From the NCBI GenBank assembly GCA_964473365.1, contig CAYYOV010000015.1:1-64000 (forward strand): DNA of 64,000 nt. The letters run 5' to 3'. Shown here in pieces: positions 16,211-24,650 of this stretch. How positions within the stretch are numbered: position 1 is the first letter of the stretch; each line of letters begins with the position of its first letter. A program made the position numbers and the translations under genes. Below the pieces are notes generated by a model that searched no databases, had not been told where the DNA came from, and saw only the letters and a list, made by a program, of their open reading frames with translations. This DNA comes from 2-02-FULL-55-14 sp964473365 (GTDB taxonomy: Bacteria > Bacteroidota > Ignavibacteria > UBA10030).

Positions 16211-18918
16211 TCAGAAGTGCGAAACACCGATCCGCATACCGTAGAACGAACGGTGGACGAAGAAGACCGAGATCGCGAAGAACACGAGGGCCAAGCCGAG
16301 CGTAAGCCCGGAGCCTTGCTCACGGCTCAGCGAGACCGCGAGCTCAACGGCCAGCAGCCCAAAGAGGGTCGTGAACTTGATGACAGGGTTCATGGCAACG
16401 GACGACGTGTCCTTGAACGGATCGCCGACCGTGTCCCCGATGACCGTCGCCTCGTGGAGCGGAGAATGTTTGTCCTTTAAGACGACCTCGACGATCTTCT
16501 TGGCATTGTCCCACGCTCCCCCGGCATTCGCCATGAAGATGGCCTGATACAAGCCGAAGAGCGCGATCGACACCAGATANNNNNNNNNNNNNNNNNNNNN
16601 NNNNNNNNNNNNNNNNNNNNNNNNNNNNNNNNNNNNNNNNNNNNNNNNNNNNNNNNNNNNNNNNNNNNNNNNNNNNNNNCATTCGCCATGAAGATGGCCT
16701 GATACAAGCCGAAGAGCGCGATCGACACCAGATAGCCGATGAAGAAGAACGGCTCGTAGAATGCGAACGCAAGCGTTCCGAAGAACACTGCCAGAAAGAT
16801 GTTGAACATGCCCTTCTGCGCATACTGCGTGCAGATCTCGACCACCTGCTTGGAATCGTGCACGGAGGCCTTCGTCACGCCTTCCAGTTTCATCGTCCTC
16901 TTGATGAATTCGACCGCCTTGTAGGCGCCCGCCGTGACGGCCTGCGTTGAAGCTCCCGTGAACCAGTAGATCACGGCTCCTCCGGCGATGAGGCCGAGAA
17001 GGAATGGCGGATACAAGAGCGACAGATTCACAAGGTACTGCGGGCTCAAGCCGTCGGTGAGGGCCACAATGATCGAGAAGATCATTGTTGTAGCGCCGAC
17101 GACGGCCGTACCGATGAGCACAGGCTTTGCCGTGGCCTTGAATGTATTCCCGGCCCCGTCATTCTCCTCAAGATTATGTTTCGCCCGCTCGAAATCGACA
17201 TCCATCCCGAACTTCGCTTTGATCTCTTCCTTGATGTTGGGGATCGACTCGATGACCGACAATTCGTAGACCGACTGGGCGTTGTCTGTGACCGGTCCGT
17301 AGGAATCGACGGCGATGGTCACCGGTCCCATGCCGAGAAACCCGAACGCCACGAGGCCGAACGCAAAGACGGCGGGCGCGATCATCAGCCCCGACAGTCC
17401 CATCAGGCTGATATGGTAGGCCACGCCCATCAACAGCATGATGACCAGACCGAGCCAATAGGCGCTGAAATTGCCCGCCACGAACCCCGAGAGAATGTTG
17501 AGAGAGGGACCCCCTTCGCGGGATGATGTGACGACCTCCTCCACATGCTTGGAATGCGTCGAGGTGAAGATCTTCACGATCTCAGGAATGATGGCCCCGG
17601 CGAGCGTGCCGCACGAGATCACGGCCGAGAGCTTCCACCAGAGCGACGTATCACCACCCAGGTCGGGAATGAGGAAGTAGGAGGCGACGAACGTCAGGAT
17701 GACCGACACGATCGACGTGAGCCAGACCAGCCTTGACAGCGGCGTTTCGAAGTTCATCGTCTTGGCGTCGCCGAGCACCGCCCGGTGCACCCACTCATTG
17801 ACCTGATACGACAAACCGCTGGCGATGACCATCATGATGCGCATCGAGAACATCCAGACGAGCAACTGGACCTGGACGACGGGCTCAACGACGGCGAGGA
17901 GGATGAACGTGATGAGCGCGACGCCGGTCACGCCGTACGTCTCGAACCCGTCTGCGCTGGGCCCCACGGAATCACCCGCGTTGTCGCCCGTGCAATCTGC
18001 GATGACGCCCGGGTTCCGTGCATCGTCCTCCTTGATCCGGAAGACGATCTTCATGAGGTCGGCGCCGATGTCGGCGATCTTCGTGAAGATGCCTCCCGCG
18101 ATCCTGAGCACCGCTGCTCCAAGAGATTCACCGATCGCAAACCCGAGGAAGCAAGGGCCGGCAAGGTCACCGGGAAGGAATAGCAGGATCACGAGCATAA
18201 GGAACAGCTCGACGGAGATAAGCATCATCCCGATGCTCATACCCGCCTGAAGCGGGATCGAAGAAACGGGATAGGGCTTGCCAGAGAGCGACGCGAAAGC
18301 GGTACGAGAATTCGCAAACGTGTTGATCCGAATACCGAACCAAGCGACGCCATACGAACCCGCCATACCGATGAGACTGAACAGCAGAATGATCGCCACT
18401 TTCGGTGCCGGGAATCCACGGATCACCTCACCGGTCACCTCGTCAATGCCGTTGGCCGCAAGCCACCCAAAATACACGAGGACAATGGCGCTGATGAAGG
18501 TCCAGAGGATCAAGAGGAATCGTCCCTGCTGGATCAGGTAGGTCTTACACGTCTCGTAGATCAACTCCGAGATCTCGAGCATCGCGGCGTGGACCGGCAG
18601 CCCCTTCAGACGGGAGTAGGTCACCATCCCAAACGTTCCGCCAAGCAGGCACACCAGCAATCCGAACATCAGTAAAGTGTGACCATCCGTGCCGCCAAGG
18701 AATGTTACGGTCCGCAGGTCGGGGAGCTTGAGGTTGGCCTCGCCGCCGGAATGATGTTGGCCGCTGGGTGCAGCCGTTCCATCCGCCGCCAGCACCGGCA
18801 CCGCGATCAAACTCAGAACCGTTACGACCGCCATCGCCGTGGCCGCTCGTCGGGCCATTCGCAGAAAAGAGGACAGACGATCAGTCGTGCTGATGCCCAT
18901 GATCAGCTGATCGAGCAT
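16211..18918 (-). CDS. hppA: K(+)-insensitive membrane-bound pyrophosphatase (interrupted by scaffold gap)
   Basis: An integral membrane ion pump that couples hydrolysis of pyrophosphate to ion export. The frame is broken only by the artefactual gap described separately; removing 155 nt restores one frame of about 850 residues. Catalytic-loop motifs are EDDARNPGVIAD and CTGDNAGD in the middle, and GDTVGDPFKDTS near the C-terminus. The position that separates K(+)-dependent (Ala) from K(+)-independent (Lys) enzymes reads GNTFKATAK, so Lys, which predicts the K(+)-independent, probably H(+)-pumping type. About 16 hydrophobic segments are visible. The N-terminus (first 60-70 residues) has an additional signal-like helix followed by a His/Gly-rich stretch before the first conserved helix. 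GGAG lies eight bases before ATG 18918. Confidence 0.93.
16525..16734. other. 100-N scaffold gap flanked by an identical 55-bp overlap (assembly artefact)
   Basis: Bases 16580-16679 are N. The 55 bases before the gap (16525-16579) and the 55 bases after it (16680-16734) are identical. Deleting 155 nt (the gap plus one copy) rejoins the two pyrophosphatase halves in one frame across GLYQAIFMAN-AGGAWDNAKK. The true genome therefore most likely has no gap here. A 55-base end overlap is what an assembler using k=55 would leave between adjacent contigs (inference). Confidence 0.95.
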
Positions 18919-19053
18919 GATGACTCCAGATTATTATCGGTAGGACGAAAAGACGAGAGAACCCGTCGGATGTGGGTCCTCGGTCAGCGTAAGTGGGCTA
19001 AATATAGTTAGTTAACGTGACGGAAGAAAGAGGATGCAGAAAAATCGGGCGTA

Positions 19054-20391
19054 TCAGGGCCGTTCTGAGGCCGACTGGGCAAACGCCGGCTCCCCCTCGG
19101 CCAGGTCATACGTGGCCTCTTCGGGCGTCCCATACACGCGGGCTCGAGCGTCGTCGAACTTCCCTTCCCATCTCGAGACGGCGACCGTGGCAAGGCAATT
19201 CCCCAGTACATTGACGGATGTGCGGCCCATATCCATGAATTCGTCGACGGCGAAGATGACGGCCACACCCTCGGGGGGCAACCCAAACGAATGCAGGGCT
19301 GCCAGCAGGATCACGAGCGACGCCCGGGGCACGGCCGCCACGCCTTTCGAGGTGACCATGAGTGTCAGCATCAGCAAGACCTGCTGATCCCAGCCAAAAT
19401 GGACGCCAGTCGTCATTTCGGCCGCCTGAGCAACGAACACCGAGGCGACGGCCAGATACAGCGTGCTGCCGTCCAGATTGAAGGAGTAACCTGTTGGCAG
19501 TACGAAGCCCACGATCCGTTTCGGCACCCCAAGGCGCTCCATCCGTTCCATGGCCAGCGGCAAGGCCGATTCGCTGCTCGTCGTCCAAAAAGCGAGCGTG
19601 AACGGCTCCCACACGGCCCGGACGAACTGCCGGACGGGCAGCTTGATCATCCATGCCACGACGCCAAGGACCAGCACGACGAAGAGGATCAGAGCTGCGT
19701 AGAGCGTGAGCACGAGCATGCCGAGATTCACCAGCACGCTCAAACCCATATGGCCGATCGTCACGGCCATCGCGGCTCCGATGCCGAACGGTGCGAATTT
19801 CATGACGTACGCGGTGAATTTGAACATGACCTGCGACAACGCATCGCACCATTCCAGGATCGGCTTGCCCTTTTCTCCGATCGCACCGACCGCCGCGCCA
19901 AAGAACACGGAGAAGACCACGATCTGGAGGACGTCGCCGCGCGCCATGGATTCGATGATGCTTGACGGGAACGCATGCACCAGGGTCTCGATGAACGTCT
20001 TCGGTCTGGCCCCTTCGATCGACCCCAACGCATTCAAGTCGCCCCCCTGCAAGATCACTCCGACACCCGGCTTCGTGATATTCACGACGACCAATCCGAT
20101 GACCAGCGCCAGCGTCGTGACCACTTCAAAGTAGATCAGGGCCTTCAATCCCATCCGACCCACCTGCTTGAACTCTCCCCCTCCGGCGATGCCCGCCACG
20201 ATGCTCGCGAAAATGAGGGGCGCGATGATGACCTTGATGAGATTGATGAAGATGGTCCGGATCCAGGCGCTCTCCGTGCCGATATCCGGCCACATCCATC
20301 CGACGAACACGCCGACGGCAAGCCCGAGGATGATCTGCTGCATCAGTGAAAGGTGCCACCAGCGGCGGGACGGCTTGGCGTCGAGGGTCAT
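19054..20391 (-). CDS. Dicarboxylate/amino acid:cation symporter (DAACS/SDF family)
   Basis: A Na(+)- or H(+)-coupled secondary transporter of 445 residues for C4-dicarboxylates or acidic amino acids, in the inner membrane. Eight hydrophobic segments and two re-entrant-loop motifs fit the family. The first reads TTSSESALPLAMERM (the Ser-rich HP1 tip). The second region has PTGYSFNLDGSTLY, matching the N-M-D-G cation site with L in place of M. Near the end VDEFMDMGRTSVNVLGN carries the conserved Asp and Arg-Thr substrate residues. I chose ATG 20391, giving MTLDAKPSRRWW; longer starts run into the divergent promoter region. The family call is firm; dicarboxylate versus glutamate is not decided. 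Confidence 0.9.
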   Translation of the reverse strand: MTLDAKPSRRWWHLSLMQQIILGLAVGVFVGWMWPDIGTESAWIRTIFINLIKVIIAPLIFASIVAGIAGGGEFKQVGRMGLKALIYFEVVTTLALVIGLVVVNITKPGVGVILQGGDLNALGSIEGARPKTFIETLVHAFPSSIIESMARGDVLQIVVFSVFFGAAVGAIGEKGKPILEWCDALSQVMFKFTAYVMKFAPFGIGAAMAVTIGHMGLSVLVNLGMLVLTLYAALILFVVLVLGVVAWMIKLPVRQFVRAVWEPFTLAFWTTSSESALPLAMERMERLGVPKRIVGFVLPTGYSFNLDGSTLYLAVASVFVAQAAEMTTGVHFGWDQQVLLMLTLMVTSKGVAAVPRASLVILLAALHSFGLPPEGVAVIFAVDEFMDMGRTSVNVLGNCLATVAVSRWEGKFDDARARVYGTPEEATYDLAEGEPAFAQSASERP

Positions 20392-20515
20392 GTCGATCGA
20401 GGGACGAGTGAACGCTACCGTGTGCGAAGGTGTGTCAAGATTCGCAAGATTGGACTGAATTGCAAGGGTGTGCAGAGGCTTGCACGTGGCCGTTCCCTTC
20501 CGTAGCATTTACCCC

Positions 20516-21685
20516 ATGCCCCGGGTCGCCATCATCGCTTGCACCGGAGGAGCGGGTCACCTCCGTGCCGCCGAAGCCCTCACCGTCACCGCACAGGAGG
20601 GACGACTCCCGCTGGAGGTCGTCTCCTGGGACGTCCTGACCTTCACTCCCCCGTGGTTTCGGAAGCTCTACGCCGGCTCGTACGTCGAAATGGTGAATCG
20701 GACGCCCGACCTCTGGGGCTACTTGTATGAACGTTCGGAACGCCATCCCCACAGGAACCCGGCGCTGATCCGCGCCTTCGACCGGGTCAACTATGATCGC
20801 TACTGGAAGGCCCTGACAGCATTCCAACCGGATGCCATTCTCTGTACACACTTCCTTCCCTATCTCTCGATCGCGCCACGACTCCTTCGGCGTAACAACC
20901 GTCCTCTCGTGTGCGCTGTGACTACGGACTTCGACGTCCATAGGCTCTGGATCTCCGACGTCGTCGACCAGTACTATGTGTTCCACGATGAATCGAAGTT
21001 CCTCCTGGCCTCCAAAGGCGTGTCCGAAGACCGGATCGCTGTCACGGGGATCCCGGTCATGCCACCGTTCGTCAGGCGCGGCGAGCGTACCGCTACCCGA
21101 CGTCGGCTCCATATCTCACCCCGACGGACGACTATCCTGGCCGTTGCCGGAGGCTTTGGTATGGGTCGGGTCGTCGATATCGCCCAGACGATCCTAGCGA
21201 CCCTCGGCACGGTGCGCTCTCAGCGTTTCACGCTGGTGGTCGTCTGTGGCCGAAATGAGGCTGCGCTCAATCGTGTTCGCCGGTTGAACGTACCCTCGAA
21301 CGTCAATCTCGTTCCGCTCGGGTTCGTGACAAACATGCATGAGTGGATGGACGCCGCCGACCTCATCATCTCCAAATCCGGCGGACTCACATCGTCCGAG
21401 GCCCTTGCGAAAGGTTTGCCGATGCTCGTCGTCGACCCGATCCCGGGCCAGGAAAGCCGGAATGCCGACCTGATGGTCGAACACGGTGCTGCGTGGAAGG
21501 CCATCAACCTGGACCAACTGGCGTTCAAGTTGCTCCATGTCCTTCGAAGTCCGTCTGCGCTGGACCGCGCCTCAATGTCCGCCCGACGGCTAGGACGCCC
21601 CAAAGCCGCTGAGGTCATCTTGAACGACATCGTGCAGCGGTTGCAGGCGGCCCACCGATCCGCTCTCTTTCCATCACGCGGGTGA
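20516..21685 (+). CDS. MGDG synthase/UgtP-type glycosyltransferase
   Basis: A GT28-family glycosyltransferase of 389 residues that probably adds a sugar from a nucleotide donor to diacylglycerol, making a membrane glycolipid. The N-terminal half begins MPRVAIIACTGGAGHLRAAEA, with the family's glycine-rich loop and a His. The C-terminal half has GGFGMGR, then VPLGFVTNMHEWM and ISKSGGLTSSEALAKGLP, the nucleotide-sugar binding signature shared with MurG and UgtP. ATG 20516 is preferred because homologues start right at the first strand; no clear ribosome binding site is visible. It is divergent from the symporter, 124 bp away. A MurG role is unlikely because MurG-specific acceptor motifs are not seen. 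Sugar and acceptor are inferred. Confidence 0.82.
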   Translation: MPRVAIIACTGGAGHLRAAEALTVTAQEGRLPLEVVSWDVLTFTPPWFRKLYAGSYVEMVNRTPDLWGYLYERSERHPHRNPALIRAFDRVNYDRYWKALTAFQPDAILCTHFLPYLSIAPRLLRRNNRPLVCAVTTDFDVHRLWISDVVDQYYVFHDESKFLLASKGVSEDRIAVTGIPVMPPFVRRGERTATRRRLHISPRRTTILAVAGGFGMGRVVDIAQTILATLGTVRSQRFTLVVVCGRNEAALNRVRRLNVPSNVNLVPLGFVTNMHEWMDAADLIISKSGGLTSSEALAKGLPMLVVDPIPGQESRNADLMVEHGAAWKAINLDQLAFKLLHVLRSPSALDRASMSARRLGRPKAAEVILNDIVQRLQAAHRSALFPSRG

Positions 21686-21724
21686 TCTCACCGCTCAGTT
21701 CCGAATACTGAGAAGTCCGCCTCA

Positions 21725-21746
21725 ATTCCCCGGTCAAGCCGGGAAT
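21725..21746. repeat. REP-like palindrome / possible terminator
   Basis: ATTCCCCGG (21725-21733) and CCGGGAAT (21739-21746) form a hairpin with a CAAG-type loop and one bulged C. On the opposite strand it reads GTCATTCCCGGCTTGACC, a form common among dispersed palindromic repeats in many genomes. It lies 40 nt after the glycosyltransferase stop and is followed by GACCCTCCTATTT, so it may also act as a terminator. Confidence 0.5.
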
Positions 21747-21841
21747 GACCCTCCTATTTCGGTCGAAAATCACGCTTCATTCGGCTCACGCGTTGCGGTA
21801 CGGCTCTTGTGCGTATCCGATCGGAGAAATCGGAGGAACGC

Positions 21842-22081
21842 ATGGACCATACCAAGCATGAGTGTGACCACACCTGCCCGCGAGACTGTGCTCAGCTGAA
21901 TCAGGCATTGGTGAGAGAGTTGGCGGTTGAGCGGATGTATGAGCAATTGCTGCAGGAATGCGATTTCCCCGACATCCAGCATTTCGTGACAGAGGCGCTG
22001 GCTGAGCATCGGGCGCGTGTCCGGCTGCTCGAGGATCGCATGAACAGGATGTACGCCACTTTCGATCCGGCCGGGTGCTGA
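21842..22081 (+). CDS. Small Cys-rich protein upstream of the 2-oxoacid oxidoreductase
   Basis: A 79-residue protein I do not recognise. ATG 21842 has a strong GGAGG nine bases upstream. Near the N-terminus, Cys8, Cys12 and Cys16 form a CX3CX3C cluster with interspersed His residues; further Cys are found at about 41 and at the very C-terminus. The rest is helical, with an E..Y...L pattern and a second AEHRARVRLL helix that recalls a ferritin-like or four-helix half-domain. The stop is 4 nt before the alpha subunit start, so translation is probably coupled. It might bind metal or an Fe-S cluster and serve the oxidoreductase, but this is inference from position and cysteines only. Confidence 0.7.
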   Translation: MDHTKHECDHTCPRDCAQLNQALVRELAVERMYEQLLQECDFPDIQHFVTEALAEHRARVRLLEDRMNRMYATFDPAGC

Positions 22082-22085
22082 CGCC

Positions 22086-23228
22086 ATGTCCTCCGCTCCT
22101 TCAGATACTATCGTCCTTCGCAGCGGCAATCAAATGGTTGCCGACGGCGCGCTTCGCGCCGGATGTCGGTTCTTCGCCGGCTATCCGATCACTCCGGCGA
22201 CCGGGATCTTCAAGGCGATGATCGACGCGCTTCCATCGCGCCGCGGACTCGCGCTGAGCGCACCCGATGAGATCTCCGCCATCGCGTACTGCATCGGCGC
22301 CGCCATGCGGGGCTACAAGGCCATGACCGCCACCTCCGGCCCCGGATGGGCGCTCATGATCGAGTCAGTTCAGTATGCGTTGATGACAGAGACGCCGCTC
22401 GTCGTCGCCCTCGTCCAACGGCTTGGCCCGAGCACGGGCGGCGCCACGCAGGGCGCTCAGGGAGATATCCTTCTCGCAGAATATGCCACCTCCGGCGGCT
22501 ACACGATCCCGATCCTGTGTCCCGAAACGGCGCAGGAATGCGCAACTCTGACGTTGAAGGCGTTCGAGTGGGCCGAACTGCTCCGTATGCCAGTGATCCT
22601 TCTGAGCGACAAAGAGACCGGTATGACGATCGAGAGTGTCGACCTCGGCGCCCTGCCAGCCGAGAGCGCGGTATCGACGTTCGCCGTTCCGGAAGGCGCC
22701 GACCTCACAAAAGGGACTTATTGGTTCGACCAGCCAGCTGACATTCCGGCGTTCGCTCCTGTTGGAGGAGGTGACCGCGTGATCGCCACCGGCTCGGCGC
22801 ACGATAAGAAGGGAAAGCTGCAGAAGAATTCCTCCGAGACGATCGACGTCCTCCGGCACCTGGAGGAGAAGGTGCGGTGGCGGGCCCCGGATATGGAGAT
22901 CGTGGACGCCGACCCGGATCCGAAGGCCGAAACGCTCGTCATCAGCTACGGCATCACTGCCCGCGCCGCTCGCACGGCGGTTGCACAGGCCCGAGCATTG
23001 GGACGTCGCGTGGCGTTCATGAGCGTTAAATCGCTCTTCCCTATTCCCGCCGACGCTCTCCAGACCGCTTTCTCCACCGCCGATCGCATCATCGTGGCGG
23101 AAGAGAACATGAATGGCCTCTACCGTTCGGTACTCGAACACTTGGTTGACGGACAGACCATTGAAGGCGTCAACACCATTGGTTCGATGATCACCCCGAG
23201 CGAGATCCTCGCCGCCATCCAACGCTGA
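22086..23228 (+). CDS. 2-oxoacid:ferredoxin oxidoreductase subunit alpha
   Basis: Alpha subunit (380 residues) of a 2-oxoacid:ferredoxin oxidoreductase, the CoA-dependent enzyme that oxidatively decarboxylates 2-oxoacids such as 2-oxoglutarate or pyruvate in the cytoplasm. The N-terminal pyrimidine-binding domain starts with GNQMVADGALRAGC and AGYPITPATGIF, then TATSGPGWALMIES, all hallmark motifs. Domain II follows after about residue 290. There is no N-terminal gamma domain, unlike typical two-subunit KorA. The beta subunit begins 4 nt downstream. The lineage resembles 2-oxoglutarate-type KorA more than pyruvate-type PorA, but the substrate cannot be settled from sequence alone. Confidence 0.88.
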   Translation: MSSAPSDTIVLRSGNQMVADGALRAGCRFFAGYPITPATGIFKAMIDALPSRRGLALSAPDEISAIAYCIGAAMRGYKAMTATSGPGWALMIESVQYALMTETPLVVALVQRLGPSTGGATQGAQGDILLAEYATSGGYTIPILCPETAQECATLTLKAFEWAELLRMPVILLSDKETGMTIESVDLGALPAESAVSTFAVPEGADLTKGTYWFDQPADIPAFAPVGGGDRVIATGSAHDKKGKLQKNSSETIDVLRHLEEKVRWRAPDMEIVDADPDPKAETLVISYGITARAARTAVAQARALGRRVAFMSVKSLFPIPADALQTAFSTADRIIVAEENMNGLYRSVLEHLVDGQTIEGVNTIGSMITPSEILAAIQR

Positions 23229-23232
23229 CCCC

Positions 23233-24573
23233 ATGGACCCAGCATTGCTTCGCCGCACCAGCTATCTCGTCGATAACGTCCGCTTCCCGTTCTGTAAGGG
23301 TTGCAGCCACACGAACGTCCTCCGCAAGCTGAACGACGCTCTCGTCGAACTCCAGATCCCGGCAGAGCGCCTTGCGCTCGTGACCGACATCGGATGTATC
23401 GGCCTTGCGGACGGCCTGTTCCGGGACATTCATACGGTCCACACGACCCACGGCCGCTCGACAGCCTTTGCATGCGGCATTGCCCTGGCAGACGGCGTGC
23501 TGGCCTCTGGCGGCTTGCACGTGATCGTCCTGATCGGTGACGGCGGCGCAATGATCGGTCTTCAACACCTCGTACACGCGGCTATGCTGAACGTCCGCAT
23601 GACCGTCATAGTCGCCAATAACTTCGTGTACGGCATGACAGGCGGGCAGGGCTCCGGCCTCACGCCCGATTGCTTCGTCACGGCCACGACTCCGCGTGGA
23701 AACCTCGTCCCTCCTGCTGACCTGGGAGGGATCCTGAAGCACAGCAACGCACCATTCGTCGTCCGAACCACTGTGACCGACCCCAGCCTGACGGCGACCC
23801 TCAAGGATGCCCTCTCGTATCCCGGGTTTTCGGCGGTGGAAGTGCTGGAATTGTGCACCGAATATGCCGTTCCCAAAAACGAGCTTACGGGGCGCCGCTT
23901 GGGTGAGATCGCGCAGGAGAACGGGTGGGAGCTGGGCACATTGGCCAAACGTGACAGTGTGCCTTTCGACAAGAAGGTCCTGGCGCACCAAGCAGACATC
24001 CACGACGCACCCGCCAAGCGTGTCGATGGCAAGGCCGAGACTTCGCCCCTGAAGCGGCCTGTCAACCTTGTCATCGCCGGGAGCGCGGGCGAGCGAGTGC
24101 AGTCGTCAGCGACCGCGCTCGGTCAAGCCGCGGCGGCGGGCGGATGTCGCGTGACGCAGAAGAACGACAATCCGGTCACACAAGGTTCGGGTTTTTCCTT
24201 GTCCGAGGTCTGGGTCTCACCAGGTCCGATCGGCTTCACGGGGATCGAAGTGCCTGACGTGGTCGTCGCGGCATCGGAGGACGGATGGATGGAACTCGTT
24301 CGCCGTGGAACGGTGTCAGCCATCGGTCCCGAGACCCTCGTCATCCTCGACGAATCGCTGACTCCACCGGACACCGGTATCGTCGAGCGGCTTCCGCTTC
24401 GGAAGACCGTAACGGGGGCCAATGCGGCGATGGCCGGCACACTTCTCGCATCGCTCCGCCTCAATATTCTGACCTTGACGGCCGCCCGGCAACTCGCCAC
24501 CCAACGGTTGAAGGATCACGCCGCTGCATTTGAGAATCTCCTTCCGCATCCGGTCGACGCCGCAACGGCCTGA
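23233..24573 (+). CDS. 2-oxoacid:ferredoxin oxidoreductase beta subunit fused to a gamma-like domain
   Basis: A 446-residue protein with two parts. Residues about 1-280 are the TPP-binding beta subunit: FCKGCSHTNV near the start, TDIGCIGLAD, THGRSTAFACGIALA and the TPP/Mg motif GDGGAMIGLQH followed by N and YGMTGGQ. Residues about 285-430 match the gamma (POR catalytic-type) domain: NLVIAGSAGERVQSSATAL resembles its glycine-rich start, and SEVWVSPGPIGFTGIEVPD is typical. Gamma is normally separate or fused to alpha, so this beta-gamma order is unusual. Fe-S ligands of a delta subunit are missing here. It forms an operon with the alpha subunit and the small Cys-rich protein and ends at a strong hairpin. 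Confidence 0.85.
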   Translation: MDPALLRRTSYLVDNVRFPFCKGCSHTNVLRKLNDALVELQIPAERLALVTDIGCIGLADGLFRDIHTVHTTHGRSTAFACGIALADGVLASGGLHVIVLIGDGGAMIGLQHLVHAAMLNVRMTVIVANNFVYGMTGGQGSGLTPDCFVTATTPRGNLVPPADLGGILKHSNAPFVVRTTVTDPSLTATLKDALSYPGFSAVEVLELCTEYAVPKNELTGRRLGEIAQENGWELGTLAKRDSVPFDKKVLAHQADIHDAPAKRVDGKAETSPLKRPVNLVIAGSAGERVQSSATALGQAAAAGGCRVTQKNDNPVTQGSGFSLSEVWVSPGPIGFTGIEVPDVVVAASEDGWMELVRRGTVSAIGPETLVILDESLTPPDTGIVERLPLRKTVTGANAAMAGTLLASLRLNILTLTAARQLATQRLKDHAAAFENLLPHPVDAATA

Positions 24574-24596
24574 CCTCACCACACCCTAACACGAAC

Positions 24597-24629
24597 GAAG
24601 CCCGCCCCGGGATCTCGGGGGCGGGCTTC
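24597..24629. terminator. Bidirectional terminator between oxidoreductase and histidine kinase genes
   Basis: GAAGCCCGCCCC (24597-24608) pairs perfectly with GGGGCGGGCTTC (24618-24629), a 12-bp stem with a 9-nt loop. It lies between the convergent stops at 24573 and 24651; TTCTC follows on the plus strand and TTCGTTCG on the minus strand. Confidence 0.85.
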
Positions 24630-24650
24630 TCATGTACTGCTGACGAACGC

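Noticed and set aside
16211..18918. Frameshifted or truncated hppA pseudogene
   Set aside because: The break is fully explained by the 100-N gap with a 55-bp duplicated end; both halves carry intact motifs and join in frame when collapsed.
19291..19965. Open frame of 224 codons antisense to the symporter
   Set aside because: It is His/Gln/Arg-rich without any domain and opposes strongly conserved SDF-family motifs on the other strand.
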